From contig JBJEQJ010000038.1 in the NCBI GenBank assembly GCA_051881695.1, positions 1-23,759 on the forward strand: a DNA stretch of 23,759 nucleotides, given 5' to 3'. The stretch comes from CAYJFG01 sp051881695. Its GTDB lineage: Bacteria; Bacillota; Clostridia; Oscillospirales; Acutalibacteraceae. Under the pieces are notes generated by a model. The model was given only the letters and a program-made list of their open reading frames with translations, searched no databases and was not told the origin of the DNA. This document shows positions 6,895 through 15,500 of the stretch, piece by piece (position 1 is the stretch's first letter; each line of letters starts with the position of its first letter). A program made the translations under genes and the position numbers.

Positions 6895-7377
6895 TTATTT
6901 TTCGCCGTCTGCTTTTGGGGGCGTTTCTTTAAAGGCGAAAAACCGCTGACCTATATAATTAAGGGCAACAAATAAACAGCTTCCGAAAAGCATTGAAACA
7001 TTGGAGGCAAAGCTTTCTACGCTTAAGCCGAACATAGAAAAGCTGTTTGCCGTACAAAGGTAAGACACAAGCGGTATTGCAATTCCGTAGGCTATGCCGT
7101 AGCAAACGGCTATGTTAAGCGCAAATTTTAAAATGGGTTTTATGCCCTTTTCTTTATTTTTAAAGGTAAAGTGCTTGTTTAAAAAGTAGCTCATTATGCT
7201 TGCCAGCGTGTAGGATATTCCCGAAGCAAGCCATGTGCCGGTTTCGCCCATAGTGTTAAGCACAGTGCAGTTATAAAGCACAAACTGAAGCCCTGTGCCG
7301 ACAATAGTATTAAGAATACCTACAACAATAAATTTTAAAAGCTTTATATCAAAAAACTGTTTTAAAAACTTAACCAT
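6895..7377 (-). CDS. GtrA/GtcA-family polyprenyl-phosphate-sugar flippase
   Basis: 160 residues with four membrane helices (about 16-37, 46-66, 79-101 and 120-142 by hydrophobicity) and the family signature KFIVVGILNT with VQ/LQFVLYN near the start and FTFK after helix 2. GtrA proteins carry undecaprenyl-phosphate-linked sugar to the outer face of the membrane. It lies 82 bases downstream of the matching glycosyltransferase on the same strand, with no terminator between, and a YfhO-type gene is divergent: the same three functions that glycosylate teichoic acids in Bacillus and Listeria. The ribosome site is weak (AAGGACAGGGT), which may mean lower expression than the upstream gene. Confidence 0.88.
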   Translation of the reverse strand: MVKFLKQFFDIKLLKFIVVGILNTIVGTGLQFVLYNCTVLNTMGETGTWLASGISYTLASIMSYFLNKHFTFKNKEKGIKPILKFALNIAVCYGIAYGIAIPLVSYLCTANSFSMFGLSVESFASNVSMLFGSCLFVALNYIGQRFFAFKETPPKADGEK

Positions 7378-7459
7378 ACCCTGTCCTTTTCCTTATTATA
7401 TCTGTTGTTTATTATCCTTCCCGCCGTGGGGCGGTATGCGGCGGAGCAAAATTGTATTC

Positions 7460-8572
7460 TTATTCAAAATTCTTCAAATCATAGAACACCTTTTCAGGCT
7501 CTTCTTCCTCGGTTTGCCCGTCAGGTTCGGAAGCTTCCGCTTCCGCAGAATCGGCATAAGGCTCGTCCGACATAGGGGAGTTTGTCTGCGGAGAGTTGCT
7601 TTCGGCAACTTCCTGCCCGTCTTCTTCTGTCTGCTTTTCGTCAGCGCCGATATTTGTATGCTGAACAATATAAATGGGTCTGTCCTTGCTTTCCATATAT
7701 ATTCTGCCTATATATTCGCCCAGAACGCCTATTGAAAATTCTATTATACCGCCTAAAAACAGCGTTGCACACAGGTTTGTAACATATCCCGGTACGTCAA
7801 TGCCGGTTATAAGCGTTTTAACAACCGTTATTATAATGTAGATAAAGGCGATTGCAGAAATAACAAAGCCCATTGCGGCAATAAACCTGAGCGGAGCAAC
7901 GGAAAAAGCGGCAATGCCGTCTATTGCGTATTTGAAAAGTCCCCAAAAGCTCCATTTTGTTGTGCCGATGGCACGCTCAACATTTACATACGGCAGCCAT
8001 TTTGTGTTAAAGCCTACCCAGCTGAAAATGCCCTTGGAAAAACGCTGTACCTCCGAAAGCTCCAAAACGGAATTTATCATCTGCCTTGTCATAATTCTGA
8101 AATCAACTGCGCCGTAAGGCATTTTTACATCTGTAATTCTGTTGCTTATTTTGTAAAAGGTCTGAGAAAACATACTTCTTATTTTCGATTCGCCCTCTCT
8201 GGAGCTTCTGCGTGCGGCACAGCAGTCATACCCCTCCTCAATTCCCTTTATCATATCGGGAATCATTGCCGGGGGGTGCTGCAAATCTGCGTCCATAACA
8301 ATAACATAGTCGCCTGTGGAATTTTTAAAGCCGGCATACATAGCCGCCTCTTTGCCGAAATTCCTCGAAAAAGAAATATATTTTATATTGCTGTGCTCCT
8401 TGGCAAGCTTTTTCATAACAAGGTATGTGTTGTCGCGGCTTCCGTCATTTACAAGAATATATGTAAAGCGGTAGCCCTTTATGTTGTCTATTACCTTTGA
8501 GGTTTCCCTTACAAATACCTCAAGGCCCTCCTCTTCGTTGTAGCAGGGAACTACTATATCGACAGTTTTCAT
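7460..8572 (-). CDS. GT2 polyprenyl-phosphate glycosyltransferase (GtrB/CsbB-like) with acidic tail
   Basis: 370 residues. The GT2 domain has VPCYNEEEGL (8-17), NDGSRDNT (42-49) and DADLQHPP (94-101; the DxD metal/nucleotide site), followed by FRxMTRQ and SWVGF motifs of the DPM1/GtrB group and two membrane helices (about 227-253 and 269-291). It would make undecaprenyl-phosphate-glucose or a similar lipid sugar for the GtrA flippase. The start is ATG 8572, with AAAGGTG just upstream; a GTG three codons earlier overlaps that ribosome site. Odd feature: after the usual end near residue 307 there is a 60-residue tail with 21 Asp/Glu and many Ser/Pro, absent from the family core, probably cytoplasmic and disordered. 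The sugar is unknown. Confidence 0.92.
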   Translation of the reverse strand: MKTVDIVVPCYNEEEGLEVFVRETSKVIDNIKGYRFTYILVNDGSRDNTYLVMKKLAKEHSNIKYISFSRNFGKEAAMYAGFKNSTGDYVIVMDADLQHPPAMIPDMIKGIEEGYDCCAARRSSREGESKIRSMFSQTFYKISNRITDVKMPYGAVDFRIMTRQMINSVLELSEVQRFSKGIFSWVGFNTKWLPYVNVERAIGTTKWSFWGLFKYAIDGIAAFSVAPLRFIAAMGFVISAIAFIYIIITVVKTLITGIDVPGYVTNLCATLFLGGIIEFSIGVLGEYIGRIYMESKDRPIYIVQHTNIGADEKQTEEDGQEVAESNSPQTNSPMSDEPYADSAEAEASEPDGQTEEEEPEKVFYDLKNFE

Positions 8573-8630
8573 AAATATCACCTTTATTATACTTCAATTA
8601 GTTTTTTTGTCCTATTATTTGTTTTCTTTT

Positions 8631-8659
8631 ATTATAGCAAACAGCAGTGTTAAAAGCAA
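8631..8659 (-). promoter_or_regulatory. Promoter of the GtrB-GtrA operon
   Basis: Minus-strand TTGCTT (8654-8659), 17 bases, TATAAT (8631-8636). A second minus-strand TATAAT lies nearer the gene (8587-8592) without a clear -35 box. Confidence 0.65.
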
Positions 8660-8739
8660 AGAAAAGTTGAATTTTCTTATTTAAATTTATAAAAAATTAA
8701 AATTCTGTAAATTAAATCCGTTAAATTTTAACTTTTTAG

Positions 8740-8768
8740 TTTACCAAACGCAATTTAAGTGGTACAAT
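8740..8768 (+). promoter_or_regulatory. Promoter of the YfhO-type gene
   Basis: TTTACC (8740-8745), 17 bases, TACAAT (8763-8768). It is divergent from the GtrB promoter, with about 80 bases between the two -35 boxes, so both sides of the glycosylation system could share one regulator. Confidence 0.65.
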
Positions 8769-8813
8769 GTCTAATATATGTGCAAAATTATGCTTGAGAA
8801 AGGAAAAATTTTA

Positions 8814-11519
8814 ATGAGTAAAACAAAGTCTAAAAAATCTGCTAAAAAAACCGTTAGCTCCAACCGGAAAAACGGTGCGGCAGTGAAAACGTCGGAGGCG
8901 GGCGCAACGCTTAAGACAATAGATGACAGGAAAAGGACAAGACTGTTTCTCTTTTTGTCATTTATTATACCTGTTGCGCTTTTAGGTACATCTTATGCTT
9001 TGCACGGCGTTTATCCGTTCGGCGACCAGCAGATACTTGTTACCGACTTCTGGCAGCAGTATTTTCCGTTTTTAAACGATTTACAGATAAAGCTTCAGGA
9101 GGGCAGCTCCCTGCTTTATTCGTGGGAGATAGGTATGGGTACAAACTTTGTATCCTTAGCGGCGTATTATCTTGCAAGTCCGCTGAATTTAATTTCAATT
9201 ATTATTCCGCCGGAATTTTTAAGAGAAGCATTAACACTGTTTTTGCTTATAAGAATCGGTTGTTCGGGTCTTTTTACGGCGATGTTTCTGCGCTATGCGT
9301 TCAAACGCTGTGACGTTACCCTGCCGTTCTTTTCAACGCTTTATGCGCTTTGCGCCTTTACAATGGGCTATTACTGGAACATAATATGGTTTGACTCTTT
9401 TGCGCTTATGCCGCTTGTAATTATGGGTACGCTTGCGCTTATCAGAGAAGGCAAATACAGGCTTTATGTAATTTCACTGGCGCTTGCCGTTATTACAAAC
9501 TACTATATGGGTCTGTTTGTGTGCATTTTCACCGCCTTTGCTTTCTTTGGCATTTGCATATGCTCAAAGCTGAGTATAAAGCAGTTCTTCAAAAAGCTTG
9601 GTATGATGGCAGGCTTTACGGTGATAAGCCTGTCTATGACGGCGTTTATAACTCTGCCTGCGTACTTTAACCTGAAGCTAACGCAAAGTGCAAATAATGT
9701 TTTCCCGTCAAGCTGGAGGTTTGAAAACACCTTTACCGACGTTTTCGGAAACTTTACTGCATTTAACGCACCGAACGTCAAGGAGGGTCTTCCCAACGTA
9801 TACTGCGGCTTTATCTGCGTTATTTTAATTGCAGTTTACGTTCTTGCGAAAAAGGTTTCGGTAAGGGAAAAAATATTCAGTATTTCTGTGCTTGGATTTT
9901 TAATTTTAAGCTGTAACGTAAATGTGTTAAACTACATATGGCACGGCTTCCACGCAACAAATATGATTCCGTACCGCTTCTCGTTCCTTATTTCGTTTAT
10001 ACTTGTGGTAATGGCATACAGAGCGTTTATGCTGATAGAGGATATTAATTACGTTGATGTAATAGGAATGGGCGTTGTATCTGCAGCAGTTATCATCTGC
10101 GCCGCAGTGGGACAGCAAAAGGATAAGGCTGTTATAGGAAGCGCAGTAATTGCTGCCTGCGTGCTGCTTGCAATGTTCCTTTACATAAAAAGGATACTCA
10201 GCAAAAACGTGCTTACCGGCTTTGTGTGCGCCGTTATTGTAATTGAAATGTGCTTTAATGTTATGATAGGCGTTGACGAGGTGCGCACTACAACACGTTC
10301 AACATATCCGGACAGAAAAGCCACCATTGTAAAGTCTGTTGATAAAATTGAGCAGCAGGACGACGAGCTGTTTTACAGAGTTGAATTTTCAAGCTATTAT
10401 ACGCTCAACGACCCGCCGCTTTATGGCTTTAAGGGCATTTCACAGTTTGCGTCAACGGCAAACGAAAAGGTAACGAACTTTCTTGAGGGAACAGGTCTGC
10501 TCGGCTGGGACGCAGGCAACAGATATTATTTTGCAGAAACATCTCCGCTTACTCACGCCTTTTGCGACCTTAAATATATCATAGCCAAAAACGGCTACCA
10601 GGGCGACAAGGTGAATTGGACTGAAATATTTGAAACAGACGGAATAAAAACATATAAGAACAACAGGTATCTGTCGCTTGGCTTTATGACAGATGATGAT
10701 ATTCTGACATATACTCCGAACAAGGACGACCCCTTTGCGGCGCAGCAGCAGCTGTTTACGAAATCAACGGGAATCACAGACGATTTGTTTACAAGGGTAA
10801 ATGTTTTAAATGCAGGTCACGGCAACTGTAAGGTTTATTACGACTACGAGGGCTCTTACGGACAGTACAATTACTCTCCGGAGGACACCTCTCAGGCTTC
10901 AACACTTAACTGGAACTATCTGATGCCTGCCGACGGAACGCTTTACGCCTATGCGAAAATTGACAATACAGAAAATCTTTCTGTATCTTCAAACGGCGTT
11001 TCACACTCCTTTAACATAAAACGCCCGTATATTATATCTGCCGGAACATATAAAAAGGGCGATATAGTATCGTTTAATGCAACTCCTACAACAGGATACT
11101 CAGGCAATGCAGATATTTATGTATGCGTGCTTAATCAGGATACCTTTGACAGGGGCTATGCGCTGTTAGATGACGAAAAGCTTGAGCTTACAAAGTTTGA
11201 TACAACAGATATCAAGGGTACAATAACAGCAAAGCAAAACGGCGTTATGTATACCTCTATTCCGTATGAAAAGGGCTGGAGCGTATATGTTGACGGACAG
11301 CAGCAGGAGCTTAAAAGCGTTGCAGACGCAATGTGCGCCGTAGAGCTTACTAAGGGCGAGCACGAAATTGAGTTTAAATATTCGCCGGACGGCTTTATGC
11401 CCGGTGTGGTGCTGTTTTCAGCGGCGCTTGTGCTGTTCCTTATGATAATAGGCGCAGAATGGTATTTTAAAAAGAAGAGCGCAAAGGTCGGCGCAGAACC
11501 GGTAAATAACGAGGAATAA
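8814..11519 (+). CDS. yfhO: YfhO-family GT-C membrane glycosyltransferase
   Basis: 901 residues from ATG 8814, which follows AGAAAGGA; an upstream ATG at 8778 has no ribosome site. After a basic Lys/Ser-rich cytoplasmic head (1-42) come about 12 membrane helices. The first external loop has the YfhO signature GDQQILVTDFWQQYFPF, holding the acidic residues thought to be catalytic in GT-C enzymes, and the later LYSWEIGMGTNF. Residues from about 500 to 870 form an extracellular beta-rich domain, ending in a final helix and a short charged tail. In Bacillus subtilis and Listeria YfhO moves sugar from lipid carrier onto lipoteichoic acid, with CsbB and GtcA. Here those partners are the divergent genes. 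Acceptor and sugar in this organism are unknown. A strong terminator follows at once. Confidence 0.9.
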   Translation: MSKTKSKKSAKKTVSSNRKNGAAVKTSEAGATLKTIDDRKRTRLFLFLSFIIPVALLGTSYALHGVYPFGDQQILVTDFWQQYFPFLNDLQIKLQEGSSLLYSWEIGMGTNFVSLAAYYLASPLNLISIIIPPEFLREALTLFLLIRIGCSGLFTAMFLRYAFKRCDVTLPFFSTLYALCAFTMGYYWNIIWFDSFALMPLVIMGTLALIREGKYRLYVISLALAVITNYYMGLFVCIFTAFAFFGICICSKLSIKQFFKKLGMMAGFTVISLSMTAFITLPAYFNLKLTQSANNVFPSSWRFENTFTDVFGNFTAFNAPNVKEGLPNVYCGFICVILIAVYVLAKKVSVREKIFSISVLGFLILSCNVNVLNYIWHGFHATNMIPYRFSFLISFILVVMAYRAFMLIEDINYVDVIGMGVVSAAVIICAAVGQQKDKAVIGSAVIAACVLLAMFLYIKRILSKNVLTGFVCAVIVIEMCFNVMIGVDEVRTTTRSTYPDRKATIVKSVDKIEQQDDELFYRVEFSSYYTLNDPPLYGFKGISQFASTANEKVTNFLEGTGLLGWDAGNRYYFAETSPLTHAFCDLKYIIAKNGYQGDKVNWTEIFETDGIKTYKNNRYLSLGFMTDDDILTYTPNKDDPFAAQQQLFTKSTGITDDLFTRVNVLNAGHGNCKVYYDYEGSYGQYNYSPEDTSQASTLNWNYLMPADGTLYAYAKIDNTENLSVSSNGVSHSFNIKRPYIISAGTYKKGDIVSFNATPTTGYSGNADIYVCVLNQDTFDRGYALLDDEKLELTKFDTTDIKGTITAKQNGVMYTSIPYEKGWSVYVDGQQQELKSVADAMCAVELTKGEHEIEFKYSPDGFMPGVVLFSAALVLFLMIIGAEWYFKKKSAKVGAEPVNNEE

Positions 11520-11531
11520 AGCATAAAATTT

Positions 11532-11559
11532 AAAGGGCGGTCGAAGGGCCGCCCTTTTT
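11532..11559 (+). terminator. Terminator of the YfhO-type gene
   Basis: AAAGGGCGG (11532-11540) pairs with CCGCCCTTT (11549-11557) and T residues follow. It lies 12 bases after the stop codon. Confidence 0.92.
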
Positions 11560-11585
11560 GCCGTTGTACCGGCTATTATAATTTA

Positions 11586-11762
11586 CCGTGACAGGCTTGC
11601 GCCTGCCACCTCCCTTTAACAAGGGAGGCAAAAGAGTCCCCCTTGTCAAAGGGGGAAAGATGACGAAGTCATCAGGGGGATTCCTTAGAAGAAAGTATGT
11701 GCTAAGAAGAATCCCTCCGACAGGCTTGCGCCTGCCACCTCCCTTTAACAAGGGAGGCAGAA
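11586..11762. repeat. Family B repeat: array of hairpins with 41-bp perfect direct repeat ends
   Basis: The 41 bases at 11590-11630 (GACAGGCTTGCGCCTGCC, then CCTCCCTT-TAAC-AAGGGAGG) recur exactly at 11719-11759. Between them are TCCCCCTTG/CAAAGGGGGA, TGAC/GTCA and GGGGGATTC (11675-11683) pairing with GAATCCCTCC (11709-11718). The middle part recurs, inverted and diverged, at 23700-23759. The frame reading TGLRLPPPFNKGG across it is an artefact of the repeat. Such elements are common in gut Firmicutes genomes; mobility is not shown. Confidence 0.9.
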
Positions 11763-11879
11763 CTTTTATTGCAAAAAGTTATTTTTTTGTTAATTATTTG
11801 CGCGGTATAATATGCTACAATTTATTAGAGAAGAAAGTATGTAAAGAAAGAGCAATCAAAAATGTAAGGGAGGAAACAA
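11761..11879 (+). promoter_or_regulatory. Leader and weak promoter of the CBS gene
   Basis: AACTTTT/AAAAGTT (11761-11780) followed by ATTTTTTT looks like a small terminator. TATAAT at 11806-11811 may be the -10 box of the CBS gene, but no convincing -35 is at the right distance. GGGAGG lies six bases before the ATG at 11880. Confidence 0.4.
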
Positions 11880-12299
11880 ATGAACATATTAATGCTTTTA
11901 AAGCCGAAGTGCGACGTTGCGTATTTGTATGAGGACAACACAATAAGGCAGGGACTGGAAAAAATGCGCTACCACGGCTATACGGCAATTCCGGTAATAA
12001 ACAGGGACGGAAGCTACGCCGGTACTGTAAGCGAGGGCGACTTTTTGTGGAATATGCTTGACGAAAGGGCGAAGCTTAAAGAAATTGAAGAAAAGACGAC
12101 CGTATGCGATATTCTGAAAAAGGAGCGCAACCCGGCGGTGAGGATAAACACGAATATGGACGAACTTCTTTTAAAGGTTATGGACCAGAACTTTGTGCCG
12201 GTAACCGATGACAGGGGAGTGTTTATGGGTATTGTCACACGACGTGACATAATAAAGTATTTCTATAAGCTTTTATATTTGAAAAAGGATGATGAATAA
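11880..12299 (+). CDS. Tandem CBS-domain protein, DarB/CbpB-like
   Basis: 139 residues consisting only of two CBS domains (about 8-62 and 76-130), with YTAIPVINRDGSYAGTVSEGD in the first and FVPVTDDRGVFMGIVTRRDI in the second. The domain lengths, the linker and the TRRDIIKYFYKLL end resemble DarB (YkuL) of Bacillus subtilis and CbpB of Listeria, small CBS proteins that bind cyclic di-AMP and, when free, act on the (p)ppGpp synthetase Rel. That assignment is by eye; stand-alone CBS pairs can also bind AMP or ATP. GGGAGG at six bases supports the start. The stop codon abuts a family A repeat, and the gene seems to be a single transcription unit upstream of the oxidoreductase gene. Confidence 0.85.
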   Translation: MNILMLLKPKCDVAYLYEDNTIRQGLEKMRYHGYTAIPVINRDGSYAGTVSEGDFLWNMLDERAKLKEIEEKTTVCDILKKERNPAVRINTNMDELLLKVMDQNFVPVTDDRGVFMGIVTRRDIIKYFYKLLYLKKDDE

Positions 12300-12302
12300 A
12301 TT

Positions 12303-12359
12303 ACGCCGAAAAATCTGGCGGCGCAATATGCACAAACGATTTAATCAGTGTTTCCTTAA
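12303..12359 (-). repeat. Family A repeat, copy A2 (terminal fragment)
   Basis: About 55 bases matching the TTAA-proximal end of copies A1 and A4, including GGCGCAATATGCACAAACG and the closing GTGTTTCCTTAA. It begins four bases after the CBS stop codon and lacks the rest of the element. Confidence 0.85.
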
Positions 12360-12465
12360 AAATTTTTTCGGAATATATACAGAATACATATTGCTTTTTG
12401 AAGGCAATGTTCTGCTGAAAATCATTTGTAATATTTTATTTATACAAATTTAATGTTTTTACCAC

Positions 12466-12494
12466 TTTACAGAAAGCGCTAAACGTGATAAAAT
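12466..12494 (+). promoter_or_regulatory. Promoter of the pyruvate:ferredoxin oxidoreductase gene
   Basis: TTTACA (12466-12471), 17 bases, TAAAAT (12489-12494). The start of transcription would be near 12501, giving a leader of about 95 bases. Confidence 0.75.
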
Positions 12495-12504
12495 TCAAGT
12501 TGGT

Positions 12505-12564
12505 ACATTGTGTATTACGGCAATGTAAAGACAGCATTATCATTTTTTTACAGGCAATAATGCT
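12505..12564 (+). promoter_or_regulatory. Two-hairpin 5' leader of nifJ
   Basis: ACATTG (12505-12510) pairs with CAATGT (12521-12526), and AGCATTAT (12533-12540) with ATAATGCT (12557-12564). They stand between the promoter and AAGGAGG (12578-12584). They could stabilise a highly expressed mRNA; no known riboswitch is recognised. The remainder of 12360-12594 is plain AT-rich DNA. Confidence 0.5.
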
Positions 12565-12594
12565 TATGTATATTTATAAGGAGGAAAATGTCCA

Positions 12595-15500
12595 ATGTCC
12601 AGAAAAATGAAAACAATGGATGGTAACAGCGCAGCGGCTCACGTTTCTTATGCTTTTACAGATGTTGCAGCTATCTATCCTATCACACCGTCATCAGTTA
12701 TGGCAGACGAAACAGACAAGTATTCCGCAGCAGGCCGTAAAAACCTGTTCGGCAGAGAGGTTAAGGTAACAGAGATGCAGTCCGAGGGCGGCGCAGCAGG
12801 CGCAGTTCACGGTTCTCTTGCAGCAGGTGCTTTAACAACAACATACACAGCTTCACAGGGTCTTTTACTTATGATCCCTAATATGTATAAAATGGCAGGC
12901 GAGCTTTTGCCGAGCGTTATCCACGTTTCTGCACGTGCTCTTACAAGCCATGCTCTTTCTATCTTCGGCGACCATTCAGATATTTACGCTTGCCGTCAGA
13001 CAGGCTATGCAATGCTTTGCTCTAACAGCCCGCAGGAGGTTATGGACCTTGCAGCAGTTGCACATTTAAGCGCAATTAAGGGCAGAGTTCCTTTCCTTCA
13101 TTTCTTTGACGGTTTCCGTACATCTCACGAAATTCAGAAGATTGAAACATGGGATTACGAGGATTTGGCAGATATGCTCGACTGGGACGCAGTTGACGCT
13201 TTCCGCCGCCGCAGCTTAAACCCTGAGCACCCGGTAATCAGAGGTACTGCTCAGAACGACGATATATTCTTCCAGGCAAGAGAGGCTTGTAACGTATATT
13301 ACAACGCAGTTCCCGAGGTTGTAGTTGACTATATGAATAAGGTTAACGAAAAGTGCGGAACAAACTACAAGCCGTTTAACTACTACGGCGCACCGGACGC
13401 AGAAAACGTAATTGTTGCTATGGGCTCTGTTTGCGACTGTGCAGAAGAGGTTGTAGATTACTTGAACGCAGCAGGCGAAAAGGTTGGTCTTTTAAAGGTA
13501 AGACTTTACAGACCTTTCGTTGCAGATTATATGTTAAGCGAGCTGCCTAAGACAGTTAAGAATATTGCTGTTTTAGACAGAACAAAGGAGCCGGGCGCAA
13601 TCGGCGAGCCGCTTTACTTAGATGTGCTTGCAGCTATTAACGGATCTGAATTTGCAAATGTAAGAGTAACAACAGGCCGTTACGGCTTAGGCTCTAAGGA
13701 TACAACACCGGGCGACATCGTTGCTGTTTACAGAAATATGGAAAGCGAAAACCCGAAGAGAACATTCACAATCGGCATTGTAGACGATGTTACAAACCTT
13801 TCTCTTGAGGTTAAGGAAAATCCGGACACAACTCCTGCCTGCACAAAGTCCTGTAAGTTCTGGGGTCTTGGTGCAGACGGTACAGTAGGCGCTAACAAGA
13901 ACTCTATCAAGATCATCGGTGACCACACAGATAAGTACGCTCAGGGCTACTTTGCATACGACTCCAAGAAGTCCGGCGGTCTTACAGTATCTCACCTGCG
14001 CTTCGGCGACCAGCCTATTAAGTCAACGTACTACATAAGCAAGGCAGACTTTGTTGCCTGCCACAACCCGTCTTATGTAGATAAGTACGATATGGTAGAC
14101 GACCTTAAAGAGGGCGGAAGCTTCCTGCTCAACTGCCCATGGACAGGCGAAGAGCTTGAAAAACGTCTGCCGGGCAAGATGAAGAGAATTATTGCAGAGA
14201 AGAAGATAAACTTCTACACAATCGACGGTATTGCAATCGGTAAGGAAATCGGCTTAGGCGGCCGTATCAATACAATTTTACAGTCTGCATTCTTCAAAAT
14301 AGCAAATGTTATCCCTGCTGAGGACGCAATTCAGTATATGAAGGACGCAGCTACAAAGTCTTACAGCAAAAAGGGTCAGGCTATTGTAGATATGAACCAC
14401 AAGGCTATTGAGCGCGGTATGGAGGACGTTAAGAAGGTAGACGTTCCTGCAAGCTGGGCAAGCTGCACAGATGACAGCGTTTCTCACGTTGTTACAGAGG
14501 GCAGACCTGAGGTTGTAGACTATGTAAATACAATTTTAAATCCTGTAAATGCATACAAGGGCAATCAGCTTCCTGTATCTGCATTTAAGAATCATATCGA
14601 CGGTACAGCTCCTCAGGGTTCTGCGGCTTATGAGAAGAGAGGCATTGCAGTAGACGTTCCTGAGTGGCAGCCTGAAAACTGTATCCAGTGTAACTTCTGC
14701 TCATATGTATGTCCTCACGCAGTTATCCGTCCTGTTGCTATGACAGCAGACGAGCTTGCAGCTGCTCCGGAGGGAACAAAGAGCGTTCCTATGACAGGCT
14801 TAAAGGACTTAACCTTTACAATGACAGTTTCAACTCTTGACTGTACAGGCTGCGGCTCTTGTGCTCAGGTTTGTCCGGGCAAGAAGGGCGCTAAGGCTCT
14901 TGTTATGAAGCCTATCGACTCTCAGCGTGCAGGTCAGAAGGTATTTGACTACGGCTTCAGCCTTGATCCTAAGCCGGAAGTAAACGAGAAATTCAAGGAA
15001 ACTACAGTTAAGGGCAGCCAGTTTAAGCAGCCGCTGCTCGAATTCTCCGGCGCTTGTGCAGGCTGCGGCGAAACACCGTATGCAAAGCTTGCTACACAGC
15101 TGTTCGGTGACAGAATGTTCATTGCAAACGCAACAGGCTGTTCTTCAATTTGGGGCGGCAGCGCACCGGCAACACCTTACACAGTAAACAAGAAGGGCTT
15201 TGGTCCTGCTTGGCACAACTCTCTGTTTGAGGATAACGCTGAGTTCGGTCTTGGTATGGCTCTGGGTCAAAAGGCAATAAGAGCAAGACTTGCAGAGTAT
15301 GTTGAGAAGATTGCAGCAGCTACAGATAAAGAGGACTTAAAGGCAGCTTGCCAGAATTACCTCGACACAGCTAACGACAGCGGCGCCAACAGACCGGCAG
15401 CAGACGCATTAATAGAGAAGCTTGAGGAAATTAAGGACTGCGAATGTGAGGCAGGCCAGCTTGCAAAGAAAACACTTGCAGACAAAGACAGCCTTGCTAA

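Noticed and set aside
11586..11762. CRISPR array
   Set aside because: Only two 41-bp repeats, 88 bases between them, and the middle part is itself a repeat with hairpins; no cas genes.
11588..11932. 114-codon + frame reading TGLRLPPPFNKGG twice, and the mirror frame on the minus strand
   Set aside because: The periodic peptide is only the translation of the family B repeat; no ribosome site, and it overlaps the CBS gene in another frame.
12505..12564. Riboswitch before nifJ
   Set aside because: Two simple hairpins without a conserved ligand-binding core or alternative terminator.
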